Of a DNA stretch of 56,288 nucleotides, positions 26,744 through 33,769 are shown one piece after another (the first letter of the stretch is position 1; each line of letters starts with the position of its first letter). The notes under the pieces were generated by a model. The model ran no database searches. It was not told the DNA's origin and worked only from the letters and a program-made list of their open reading frames with translations. Source of the DNA: Bacteroidota bacterium (lineage in GTDB: Bacteria > Bacteroidota > Bacteroidia > Chitinophagales > LD1); contig CANJZE010000024.1 of assembly GCA_947479455.1 (NCBI GenBank), forward strand, positions 1 through 56,288, read 5' to 3'. Both the position numbers and the translations under genes were made by a program.

Positions 26744-28546
26744 TTATTGTAGCACGATTTTCTTAATCTCTTTAACCGTTTGGTTCGGGTCTATAACATA
26801 AAGGAAGTATGTTCCGTTTCCGCCCCAGGTTGATAGGTCTATATAGAAACTCTGTTGTGTTACTGGCTGATTAAACACAATTTGCCCAAGTGTGTTTGTT
26901 ATTTTAATCGAATAGCCATTCATGCTTGAGAGATTTCCGTTTTCAATCAATAAATGGTCGTGAGTAGGATTCGGATATACGGTGAGTGTGTTGGTATTTT
27001 GTGGCGGAGCAATCCCCGTTAGGTTAACGTTTATTTTAAGCGTATCATTTACTGATAAGTATGTTGTTACTGTATCGTAAATAGTTTGTGTAGTGGTTAT
27101 GGTGTCATATACAGTTACATTGGTAGTGTCGAATACATTTGTTGTTACAGTGTCATATGAAGTGCATAAAACTCCTGTGGTATCAAAAACTATAGTGTTT
27201 GAGCTGGAAACACCGATACAACCATTTCCATCGGTATATGTATATGAAACATTCTTTAAGCCCAAGCCAGCATTGCTCGGATTAAAGTTACTGCCATTAA
27301 CTCCAGCTCCTGTATAACTACCTCCAGATGGATTACCATTCATTGCAAATGAGGGTGCATTAATACTGGTATAGGTAGGAAGTGAAAATGAAACAGTAGG
27401 ATTTGAATTTACAGTTACGATTCTGCTGGCAGTTGCTGTGCATCCATTGCCGTCAGTTACAGTTACACTGTAAGTATTACTTTGTGTAACTGTTATTGAT
27501 TGTGATGTTGCTCCAGTGCTCCAGCTGTAATTGCCACCTCCAGTTGCAGTAAGTGATACAGAACCGCCTTGACAAAATGTAGTGGCACCACTTGCATTTA
27601 TGACAGCAGTTGGTGTGGGGTTCACAGTTACGGTTCTGCTGGCAGTTGCTGTGCATCCATTGCCGTCAGTTACAGTTACACTGTAAGTATTACTTTGTGT
27701 AGCTGTTATTGATTGTGATGTTGCTCCAGTGCTCCAGCTATAGCTGCTACCACTGCTTGCTTGAAGAAGTACACTGCCTCCCTGGCAGAAAGTGGTTGAA
27801 GATTGGGGGTTGATGGTGGCTGACGTGTTTGGACATGAGCTATAAATTGATGAAACCTCTTGAGGGGTTAACACTCTGTTGTAAATAGCTATATCGTCTA
27901 AAACCCCAGTAAAATCAACAGCGTTAATGTTTACCCAATTAGCCTTGCCTAATCTAAGTGGAACCGTATTTGCACCAATTGTAGCTGTTTGAGAGCTACT
28001 TGTCTGCGAAATAGTACCGTTCAAATAAGCTCTTGCAGTTGTTCCATCATAGGTAAAAACTACATGACGGAATGTATTTAATGTGGTTGAATTTGATGGG
28101 ACGGTGCTACCTCCAAAATTAGCACCCCCACTACTAAGTAATAATCCAAAAGAAGTTTGTGAGCCTTGATTTATATTGAAGCCAGATTGCGTTGTGCCAC
28201 TACCTGATTGTTTACTTACAGCAATGGAGGTAAATGAGCCAGGAGGAAATGCTTCAACCTTAACCCACATACTTATTGACATTTGATTTGAACTAAAATT
28301 AAAAGTGGAGCTATGTGGAACTTCAATGTATTGACCATTTCCGTTAAATCTGTAAGCGCTATTAGGATTACCTAAATGGTCAGTTGTAAGGGTTGCCCCG
28401 TAATTTGTACCATTGTTTCCATTGCCACTTAAATCCGCTGTACTACCTGCGTTAAATGGATAATAAGCAATTAACCCGTTCGTAGGAACTTGGGCACTTA
28501 CTGCTATCCAAATAATAGAAGCTAATCCGAGTAAATATTTTTTCAT
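26744..28546 (-). CDS. secreted LamG-domain protein with T9SS sorting domain (element copy 2)
   Basis: 600 aa. Signal peptide (MKKYLLGLASIIWIAVSAQ); LamG domain over about 22-240 ('GLIAYYPFNAGSTADLSGNGN', 'YRFNGNGQYIEVPHSS', 'GVLDDIAIYNRVLTPQEV'); two tandem Ig/PKD-like repeats (about 250-385) that are nearly identical to each other (FCQGGSV...SYSWSTGATSQSIT... and FCQGGSV...NYSWSTGATSQSIT...); a linker with repeated YDTVT/YDTTN; and a type A T9SS sorting domain from LTVYPNPTHDHLL to the end. It differs from copy 1 mainly by the extra repeat, so repeat number varies within the family. Transcribed alone from ECF promoter P3. Confidence 0.9.
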   Translation of the reverse strand: MKKYLLGLASIIWIAVSAQVPTNGLIAYYPFNAGSTADLSGNGNNGTNYGATLTTDHLGNPNSAYRFNGNGQYIEVPHSSTFNFSSNQMSISMWVKVEAFPPGSFTSIAVSKQSGSGTTQSGFNINQGSQTSFGLLLSSGGANFGGSTVPSNSTTLNTFRHVVFTYDGTTARAYLNGTISQTSSSQTATIGANTVPLRLGKANWVNINAVDFTGVLDDIAIYNRVLTPQEVSSIYSSCPNTSATINPQSSTTFCQGGSVLLQASSGSSYSWSTGATSQSITATQSNTYSVTVTDGNGCTATASRTVTVNPTPTAVINASGATTFCQGGSVSLTATGGGNYSWSTGATSQSITVTQSNTYSVTVTDGNGCTATASRIVTVNSNPTVSFSLPTYTSINAPSFAMNGNPSGGSYTGAGVNGSNFNPSNAGLGLKNVSYTYTDGNGCIGVSSSNTIVFDTTGVLCTSYDTVTTNVFDTTNVTVYDTITTTQTIYDTVTTYLSVNDTLKINVNLTGIAPPQNTNTLTVYPNPTHDHLLIENGNLSSMNGYSIKITNTLGQIVFNQPVTQQSFYIDLSTWGGNGTYFLYVIDPNQTVKEIKKIVLQ

Positions 28547-28566
28547 CGTTTAATTGTTTTACATCT

Positions 28567-28594
28567 TTATAAGCAATACTTCACAAAGGTTACC
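28567..28594 (-). promoter_or_regulatory. ECF-type promoter P3 (second LamG gene)
   Basis: On the minus strand GGTAACC (28588-28594) is followed after 15 bp by TTATAA (28567-28572), 20 bp ahead of the start codon at 28546. Spacing is identical to P1 and P2; the -10 differs at two positions. Confidence 0.7.
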
Positions 28595-28606
28595 ACTACT
28601 AAGGAA

Positions 28607-28683
28607 TTTTTTTGGCGGAAAATTTTTTCAAGACCCTGGATGGTTCAAAGATTGCGAAAATTTTGGCGGGAAATTTTTTCGTG
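28607..28683 (+). repeat. two copies of a TTTTGGCGG(G/A)AAATTTTTTC repeat
   Basis: Near-identical 20-bp units at about 28609-28630 and 28661-28680, some 51 bp apart, lie in the gene-poor stretch between the LamG promoter and the three-gene cluster. Further right, a CCCCCTTATTAAGCCCCCT stretch (28751-28769) repeats a TTAA-GCCCCCT motif. This could be a protein-binding or replication site; no function is assigned. Confidence 0.5.
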
Positions 28684-28855
28684 CGGGTTTGCTTGTGCTT
28701 GAAAAGTTCAATAATAGGGTGGTAAAAAGCTGCATACAACCAGCTTAATAGCCCCCTTATTAAGCCCCCTACTTTTCCTGCTCCCAATTCCAAAATTCCT
28801 GAAACATTTTTCAAATCAATTCGTATAACAGTTTTTATCCCCAAATTCTAAGACC

Positions 28856-29242
28856 ATTACGACACAGAAAGACATCGAAACAACTCATACCAAGCGAATA
28901 ATACGAGAAGAACTACTCTTCTGTCGCATTTATCAATTCGATGTTTTTCAAGCTACCCCGATTAAGAAATCAGATTTAGACGAACTGTATTTCGTGGTTC
29001 GGCATGATAACGGAGCCAGTGCAATATTCCGATTTGAGTTTGCGGAATTCTTTGATGGTGGCTTCTTGGTTTTAGACTATCTGTTTCAAAACCCATCAAA
29101 ATTGGACGAAGAGATGCTGCTCTATATAAGATTGCATTTGCTGAATAAGCTATGGGATTATGCAGAACTATACAACCACGAAGTTTATTTCTGGCTATTA
29201 GACAAGGAGGAAAATGATGAAGAACTAAAACAAGCAGCATGA
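28856..29242 (+). CDS. hypothetical protein, cluster gene 1, with unclear or non-standard start
   Basis: The frame is open from 28829 to the stop at 29242 but has no ATG, GTG or TTG before GTG 28994, which would give only 82 aa (VRHDNGASAIFRFEFAEFFDGG...). The upstream 46 codons look protein-like (REELLFCRIYQFDVFQATP, KKSDLDELYFV). An ATT at 28856 would give a natural-looking start, (M)TTQKDIETTHTKRII, and 128 aa; ATT is a rare start codon. The stop overlaps the next start by 4 bp (ATGA), so translation of the cluster is coupled. No family recognised. Confidence 0.55.
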   Translation: MTTQKDIETTHTKRIIREELLFCRIYQFDVFQATPIKKSDLDELYFVVRHDNGASAIFRFEFAEFFDGGFLVLDYLFQNPSKLDEEMLLYIRLHLLNKLWDYAELYNHEVYFWLLDKEENDEELKQAA

Positions 29243-29655
29243 AGAAGATTGCATTCGCACCGATGAACTTGAAACAAACTCCCATCACTTATAATGGTGA
29301 GGCATATTACGAAATGAATGATTGGACAGCTTATGAGATTTATTTTCCTGTTCAACATTTATTTCCAGACGAAGAGCAAATGTTCTTTGCCTTAATCGCA
29401 AATGGCGGAGAGATTATCCTGGGCATTGACTATTTCTATTGCGAAACAAATAAGGAGATACTAATGACTTACGTGTTCGAGCATTCGGAATTTTTGGATG
29501 AAGAGGCATCAGAATATATTGTCAAGGCATTTCTTAATAGCAAGATTATATCGGAGATTAGAAACTACTACAGAAAAAAAGGCTACCAACAGAACGGTAT
29601 CAAATACTGGAGACGAAAACCCATCGTTATAGATGTGGACGACCAGTGTATCTAA
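29239..29655 (+). CDS. hypothetical protein, cluster gene 2
   Basis: 138 aa, no signal peptide. It is rich in aromatic and acidic residues: PITYNGEAYYEMNDWTAYEIYF, EEQMFFALIANGGEIILGIDYFYC, then a helix ending in NYYRKKGYQQNGIKYWRRK. It overlaps cluster gene 1 by 4 bp and gene 3 by 23 bp, so the three are surely co-expressed, and probably act together. I do not recognise the family. It lies between the surface module and dnaN. Confidence 0.65.
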   Translation: MKKIAFAPMNLKQTPITYNGEAYYEMNDWTAYEIYFPVQHLFPDEEQMFFALIANGGEIILGIDYFYCETNKEILMTYVFEHSEFLDEEASEYIVKAFLNSKIISEIRNYYRKKGYQQNGIKYWRRKPIVIDVDDQCI

Positions 29656-30052
29656 GTTTATCACCATCGGAAGAAAGAAAACACCATACGACAATTGGGT
29701 TGGCATTGATTTTAAGCAACCTTTTCATCCGCTAATACGGAGCAGAGATTATTATGCAACGATATTACGCTTCGAGGTTTACATCTATGTTCCTGCCTGC
29801 AAGGAGTTCCATGAGAACATCAATTATTTCTGGATAGAAAGCCCCGACCAGTTAGAGCAAGCCATCTTTGCAATCAACTGGGGTATCGAACACTGGAAAA
29901 GCAAAGAGGTAATCTGTTTTCATCGTCTGATTGTATTACGGGGCGATGTAGAAATGTTCGGGTATGCAAAGATGCTACTCCTTGAAAAATTATATGACCA
30001 AAAAGAGAAAGAGTTCATTCAACGAGGATACGACTTGACCTTAAAAAAATAA
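29633..30052 (+). CDS. hypothetical protein, cluster gene 3
   Basis: 139 aa from ATG 29633, overlapping gene 2 by 23 bp. Content: 'TTSVSKFITIGRKKTPYDNW', 'DYYATILRFEVYIYVP', 'CKEFHENINYFWIESPDQLEQAIFAIN', and a helical C-terminus (KMLLLEKLYDQKEKEFIQRGY). It is cytoplasmic by prediction. Its short beta strands and closing amphipathic helix recall genes 1 and 2, but no convincing homology can be claimed by eye. It is followed by the first of the three CTTTGTTTGTATAT repeats and dnaN. Confidence 0.65.
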   Translation: MWTTSVSKFITIGRKKTPYDNWVGIDFKQPFHPLIRSRDYYATILRFEVYIYVPACKEFHENINYFWIESPDQLEQAIFAINWGIEHWKSKEVICFHRLIVLRGDVEMFGYAKMLLLEKLYDQKEKEFIQRGYDLTLKK

Positions 30053-30062
30053 GTCAAAAATA

Positions 30063-30124
30063 TTTCCCCTTTTTCAGCACTTTGTTTGTATATCAATCTT
30101 TGTTCCAGACTTCCCTGGTTGTCC
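30063..30124 (+). repeat. direct repeat copy 1 (CTTTGTTTGTATAT), upstream of dnaN
   Basis: TTTCCCCTTTTTCA is followed by GCACTTTGTTTGTATAT (to 30093) and then by TTCCAGACTTCCCTGG. Copies 2 and 3 lie at 32183 and 32322 beyond the resolvase gene, all in the same direction. Confidence 0.7.
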
Positions 30125-30266
30125 TGAAACCCTTTCTGGGCTTGCATTTCAGCTCATTTATTGTGAAACATTTTTGCTCCTTTTCCGTATAATATAAAGA
30201 GTAGAGAGACCGAGATTACAACTCTATTTTCCACTCACTTTTTCCTAACCCAAAACATACTGCTTA

Positions 30267-31385
30267 ATGAATAAACTAACCGTGGATATTTCCACGCTGG
30301 CGAATGCCATGCGTATCAATAACAAAGGTGTAAGTAAGAAGTCTGTTATACCGATTATTGAAAACTTAAAGTTGGATGTTACACCAACTCACCTTACCAT
30401 CACATCAACGGATTTAGAAAACTTCATTCTTACAACTATTCCATGCCATGCAGATGAAACATTTTCATTCTTGCTTCCAGCGAGTGAATTAAAACTTATT
30501 GAAAAACTGGATAGCGGTTCGCTGACAATTACTATCGAAGAAGAAAGTGGCAATGCGGTGCTAACAACAAATGATGAAACAGTAAACGTTGCAATAGATA
30601 ATGCAGATGATTATCCAGTTACACCCGCCACCAATCAAACTTTGCCGATTGTAATGTTTGGAAAAGATTTTATTGAGGAATTAAAAGGTTGTCTTGACTT
30701 CGTAAGCAAAGATGATTTGCGCCCCGCAATGACTGGCGTGAACATGCTTATTGAAAATGGCAATGTAGAAATTTGTGCAACTGATGCCCACCTTATGAGA
30801 GTAGCAAAACTATCGGAAGAGAATATAACTGATGCAGCTTGCCTTTCATTTATTATGAATCAGAAGCAATGCAAACTATTGACTGGTTTTAAGAAGGTTG
30901 AGAAGGTGAGTGTAGAAATGCAGAAGATAGATTCTGCGGTATACACTGTTTTTACATTTGCTGAAAACGGAGTAGATGTGAAAATCATAGGTAGAAATAT
31001 AGATGCGAGATTCCCCGATTATAAGCCTGTTATTCCAAGTTCACATTTAACCGAGGTCACTGTAAATAAAAATGAACTCGGAAAAAGAATTGATAAGGCA
31101 ATGCTTTATTCCAACCCGAACACGATGCAAGGTGTATTCTCAATCAACGGCAATGTTAAGTTGACTTCAAAAGACATTGACTTTAAAAAAGAATATACCT
31201 GTGAAATGCCACACGTCTTTAAAGTGGGTGAAGATTTGGAGATAGGATTCAACATGTGCTTTCTGAAAAAGATACTTGGTTGGGTTGGGGGAGAGAATGT
31301 AAACATGAAAATGAGTTACCCCAGTAAACCTGCCATCATTGAAGAAGGTAATACCCTGATGCTGATAATGCCTGTTCTGATTTAG
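30267..31385 (+). CDS. dnaN: DNA polymerase III sliding clamp (beta subunit), element-encoded
   Basis: 372 aa, full length for DnaN. It has the three-domain plan: domain 1 'KKSVIPIIENLKLDVTPTHLTITSTDLENFI', domain 2 'ELKGCLDFVSKDDLRPAMTGVNMLIENGNVEICATDAHLMRVAKL', domain 3 'RFPDYKPVIPSSHLTEVTVNKNEL', ending in TLMLIMPVLI, the usual clamp C-terminus. It would form the dimeric ring that tethers a polymerase to DNA. A chromosome already has dnaN elsewhere, so a second copy on a mobile element, together with a polymerase-like gene, suggests an element-specific replisome or interference with the host one. The resolvase gene follows 18 bp later. Confidence 0.92.
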   Translation: MNKLTVDISTLANAMRINNKGVSKKSVIPIIENLKLDVTPTHLTITSTDLENFILTTIPCHADETFSFLLPASELKLIEKLDSGSLTITIEEESGNAVLTTNDETVNVAIDNADDYPVTPATNQTLPIVMFGKDFIEELKGCLDFVSKDDLRPAMTGVNMLIENGNVEICATDAHLMRVAKLSEENITDAACLSFIMNQKQCKLLTGFKKVEKVSVEMQKIDSAVYTVFTFAENGVDVKIIGRNIDARFPDYKPVIPSSHLTEVTVNKNELGKRIDKAMLYSNPNTMQGVFSINGNVKLTSKDIDFKKEYTCEMPHVFKVGEDLEIGFNMCFLKKILGWVGGENVNMKMSYPSKPAIIEEGNTLMLIMPVLI

Positions 31386-31403
31386 TAAACCTTACACATA
31401 CAA

Positions 31404-32099
31404 ATGAGCACAACAATTAAAAAGTCTGTATGCTACATACGCACAAGTACGGCATTACAGACCCCTGATATTCAATTGAGGGATATTTACACGATTGCTC
31501 CTTCCAACATTATAGAATATGTTGAACAGTTAAGTGCATGGAAAGAAAACGTAAAACGCCCTGTATTTGAGCAACTACTTACTGAAATAAAATCTGGTAA
31601 AATTGAAGCTGTTTACGTTTGGGATTGGGATAGAATATACAGGAACCGCAACCGATTGAAAGAGTTTTTGCTGCTGTGTCAAATTTACGGTGTGCAATTA
31701 CATAGCTATAGGCAAAGTTGGTTTGAGCAATTTCATCAAATACCCCGACCATTCAATGAAATTGTGATGGACATGGTGGTTAATCTAATTGGCTGGATTG
31801 GCGAAGAAGAATCAGAAAAAAAATCTTCTCGTGTTAAGATGGCAGTTAGAAAAACGACCAAGGGAACATTCAGCCACAATGGAAAGAAGTGGGGAAGGAA
31901 AGGTTTTCCTCAACAAACAATAAACAGAGTTTTAGAATTGCATCGCCATGGAGCATCTATTAGGAAAATTGCAGGTGAAGTGAAAACTTATGATGAAAAT
32001 AATAACGCCAAGGCTATAAGCAAAAGTGTGGTTCAAAAAATAATAGTTGAAAATTCTGAATCGGGTGTCCACAAATCATTACCCCCATTAAGTCTTTAA
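31404..32099 (+). CDS. small serine recombinase (resolvase/invertase type)
   Basis: 231 aa. The N-terminal catalytic domain begins VCYIRTSTALQ, with nucleophile S15 and R13 in place. The fold continues through LLTEIKSGKIEAVYVWDWDRIYRNRNRLKEF (contains the conserved D-R-R pattern). The C-terminus has an HTH-like segment ('PQQTINRVLELHRHGASIRKIAGEV'). Such enzymes resolve dimers/cointegrates or invert DNA. It shares a likely transcript with dnaN. Three direct repeats sit around the pair (one before, two after) and are candidate recombination sites. Resolution of replicated multimers would fit an element that replicates. Confidence 0.9.
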   Translation: MSTTIKKSVCYIRTSTALQTPDIQLRDIYTIAPSNIIEYVEQLSAWKENVKRPVFEQLLTEIKSGKIEAVYVWDWDRIYRNRNRLKEFLLLCQIYGVQLHSYRQSWFEQFHQIPRPFNEIVMDMVVNLIGWIGEEESEKKSSRVKMAVRKTTKGTFSHNGKKWGRKGFPQQTINRVLELHRHGASIRKIAGEVKTYDENNNAKAISKSVVQKIIVENSESGVHKSLPPLSL

Positions 32100-32182
32100 A
32101 AAGATAGTTTTTTAGCCTGTCCATAAATCAGTCAATTTATGGTCAACCTATAGAAACTGAGGAGGAAAAATTTTCCATTTAT

Positions 32183-32215
32183 TTTTCCCCCTTTTCATAA
32201 GCTTTGTTTGTATAT
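32183..32215 (+). repeat. direct repeat copy 2 (CTTTGTTTGTATAT)
   Basis: TTTTTCCCCCTTTTCATAAG is followed by CTTTGTTTGTATAT. Beyond it come GCAGCTTTCCAGGACTTC and CAGACTCCGC, echoed after copy 3. It lies 84 bp past the resolvase stop. Confidence 0.7.
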
Positions 32216-32321
32216 AATTTCAGGAAGCTCATTTCCCGCAGCTTTCCAGGACTTCAGACTCCGCTGACGGGATAGTAAGCTGACCGTGGTTTCATTGTAG
32301 AAAATAATTTTTTCTAAAAAA

Positions 32322-32352
32322 ATCCCCCTTCCAAAACACTTTGTTTGTATAT
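32322..32352 (+). repeat. direct repeat copy 3 (CTTTGTTTGTATAT)
   Basis: ATCCCCCTTCCAAAACA is followed by CTTTGTTTGTATAT, then GCGGTTCCCTGG and CAGACTCC, about 138 bp after copy 2. The CAGACTCC part contains the stop codon of the minus-strand gene at 32382. Confidence 0.7.
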
Positions 32353-32381
32353 AGTTGAATTTGGCTGCGGTTCCCTGGAAA

Positions 32382-32933
32382 TCAGACTCCAGATTCAGCA
32401 TCAAGTTCTGCGGCTCTGACCAGTTCACCCTGTATGTAATCTTCTATGTTTGGCATTACCTTCTCGCTGACATCGACAATCTCATTTTCGGTAATCGTCA
32501 AAATATGTTGAGGATTTGTTTTCGCTATATTATAGAGCTGCTTCAATACTCCATCTTCAAAATGGTCATTGATGACTTGCTCCAGTTTTTTATGTCTAAG
32601 CGTAAATGCGGTGGGCAGTAATGATTCTAATCTTGCTTTTTCAGGATACAGGTAGGCATAATATTCATATACATCCATGTCAGTGCTTTTAATGCTATGA
32701 ATGATTTTTTCTGGTGTGCTTTTTTGCTCCAATTCTTTTAACTCTTCATCAAAGAACTTTGCATCGCGTTTAATGACTTTATTCTTTCCTTCTTCATCTT
32801 CGAGTAGTAAAGTAATTATCAATAGTGGTGTATCTGCTTTCATCGAAGAAAATACTCGCTGCCAATTCATTCCTGCTATATAAAGCGTGTAGCCATCTTC
32901 ATCAACGAATACTTCGTATGTTTTCTTGCCCAT
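32382..32933 (-). CDS. hypothetical cytoplasmic protein
   Basis: 183 aa, no signal peptide. Starts MGKKTYEVFVDEDGYTLYIAG; the middle is helical and charged (FFDEELKELEQKSTPEKIIHSI, DVYEYYAYLYPEKARLESLLP), and it ends AAELDAESGV. The last codons and the stop fall within a sequence also present in direct repeat copy 2, so its 3' end may have been shaped by repeat recombination. It is divergent from the CAP gene across a 59-bp gap. I do not recognise a family. Confidence 0.65.
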   Translation of the reverse strand: MGKKTYEVFVDEDGYTLYIAGMNWQRVFSSMKADTPLLIITLLLEDEEGKNKVIKRDAKFFDEELKELEQKSTPEKIIHSIKSTDMDVYEYYAYLYPEKARLESLLPTAFTLRHKKLEQVINDHFEDGVLKQLYNIAKTNPQHILTITENEIVDVSEKVMPNIEDYIQGELVRAAELDAESGV

Positions 32934-32992
32934 AGTTTTTCAAATAAATAGTTACAGAAATAATAGTCTGAATAAACTAACGTTAAGAAAGT

Positions 32993-33616
32993 ATGCGAAG
33001 TATCTTGGTTGCCATATTATTCATATCGAGCCTGGTAAATATTCATGCTCAAACTTTCTCCCCCGACCTTTCAACCTGGGATAAGGAAACGTTGAATAAA
33101 GCAAGACTGGCTTCATACAACCCACTGTGCCAGAAAAAATCAAATGATGTGGTTTTTTACACCAATCTGGCTCGAATGGACGGTACAAAGTTTGTGGAAA
33201 CTATTTTGAGACCTTACATGGAGTTTTATGGGGACACATCGTTTTCTCCATATCTGCAAAGTCTTATAGATTGGTTGTACACCAAGCAAAATCAGCCTCC
33301 TTTAAGGCATAACCTGGGTCTGGCAATAATGGCGAAGTTTTATGCTTTGGATGCAGGAAGAAGGGGGATAGTAGGTCATGACCGTTTTAATCAAAGATTT
33401 CAATTGGTATTAGCCACCAGAAGAGAAGTGGCTGAAAATTGTAGTTATGGTGAAGAAAACCCTCTGGGCGTTGTTATTCAGCTATTGGTTGATGAGGGGA
33501 TTGATAATCTTGGACACCGAAGAAATATTCTATCAAAAAGCCTTAAACGTATCGGAGTTGGCTTTGCTCGCCATAAGCGTTACGGCATAAACTGCATTCA
33601 GGAGTTTTCCCGATAA
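32993..33616 (+). CDS. secreted CAP/SCP-domain protein
   Basis: 207 aa. Signal peptide (MRSILVAILFISSLVNIHAQ) followed by a CAP (SCP/PR-1/Ag5) domain: VVFYTNLARMDGTKF near 50-65, 'LRHNLGLAIMAKFYALDAGRRG', GHDRFNQRF at about 128-136, REVAENCSYGEENP, and LGHRRNILSKSLKRIGVGFA with the conserved His-Arg near 180. The His/Glu positions typical of the family cavity (GHDRF, AEN, GHRR) are present. It is exported to the periplasm or beyond; bacterial CAP proteins have varied and mostly unproven roles. No sorting domain. It lies just before the integrase at the right end, a common place for accessory cargo. Confidence 0.87.
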   Translation: MRSILVAILFISSLVNIHAQTFSPDLSTWDKETLNKARLASYNPLCQKKSNDVVFYTNLARMDGTKFVETILRPYMEFYGDTSFSPYLQSLIDWLYTKQNQPPLRHNLGLAIMAKFYALDAGRRGIVGHDRFNQRFQLVLATRREVAENCSYGEENPLGVVIQLLVDEGIDNLGHRRNILSKSLKRIGVGFARHKRYGINCIQEFSR

Positions 33617-33724
33617 GTATTGGTTGAAGATTCTTGGATTTAGTAATGCAGGAAAATGTGCGTGGAGTGGGATGGTGCTCTGGAGTGAAGGCAGGAAGGG
33701 TTTTGTTAAGATTGTTAAACCTAA

Positions 33725-33740
33725 ACTACCTTAATTATCC
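33725..33740 (+). other. internal copy of the attP arm, upstream of the integrase
   Basis: ACTACCTTAATTATCC is the exact inverted complement of the left arm (13520-13535) and differs at one base from the right arm (35410-35425). It is followed by an AT-rich GATTAAAATATTTT resembling the core region, but no second arm. It ends 29 bp before the recombinase ATG. Either an operator through which the recombinase controls itself, or the remnant of an older junction. Confidence 0.65.
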
Positions 33741-33769
33741 GATTAAAATATTTTAGCAAATCAAAGTAT

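Noticed and set aside
30190-30200. TATAAT upstream of dnaN as an E. coli-like -10
   Set aside because: No -35 at a suitable distance, and Bacteroidota use a different primary consensus. It is likely chance in AT-rich DNA.
32195-32428. 77-codon open frame on the minus strand
   Set aside because: It spans direct repeats 2 and 3 and overlaps the end of 32382-32933. Its composition is that of repeat DNA, with no protein-like conservation visible.
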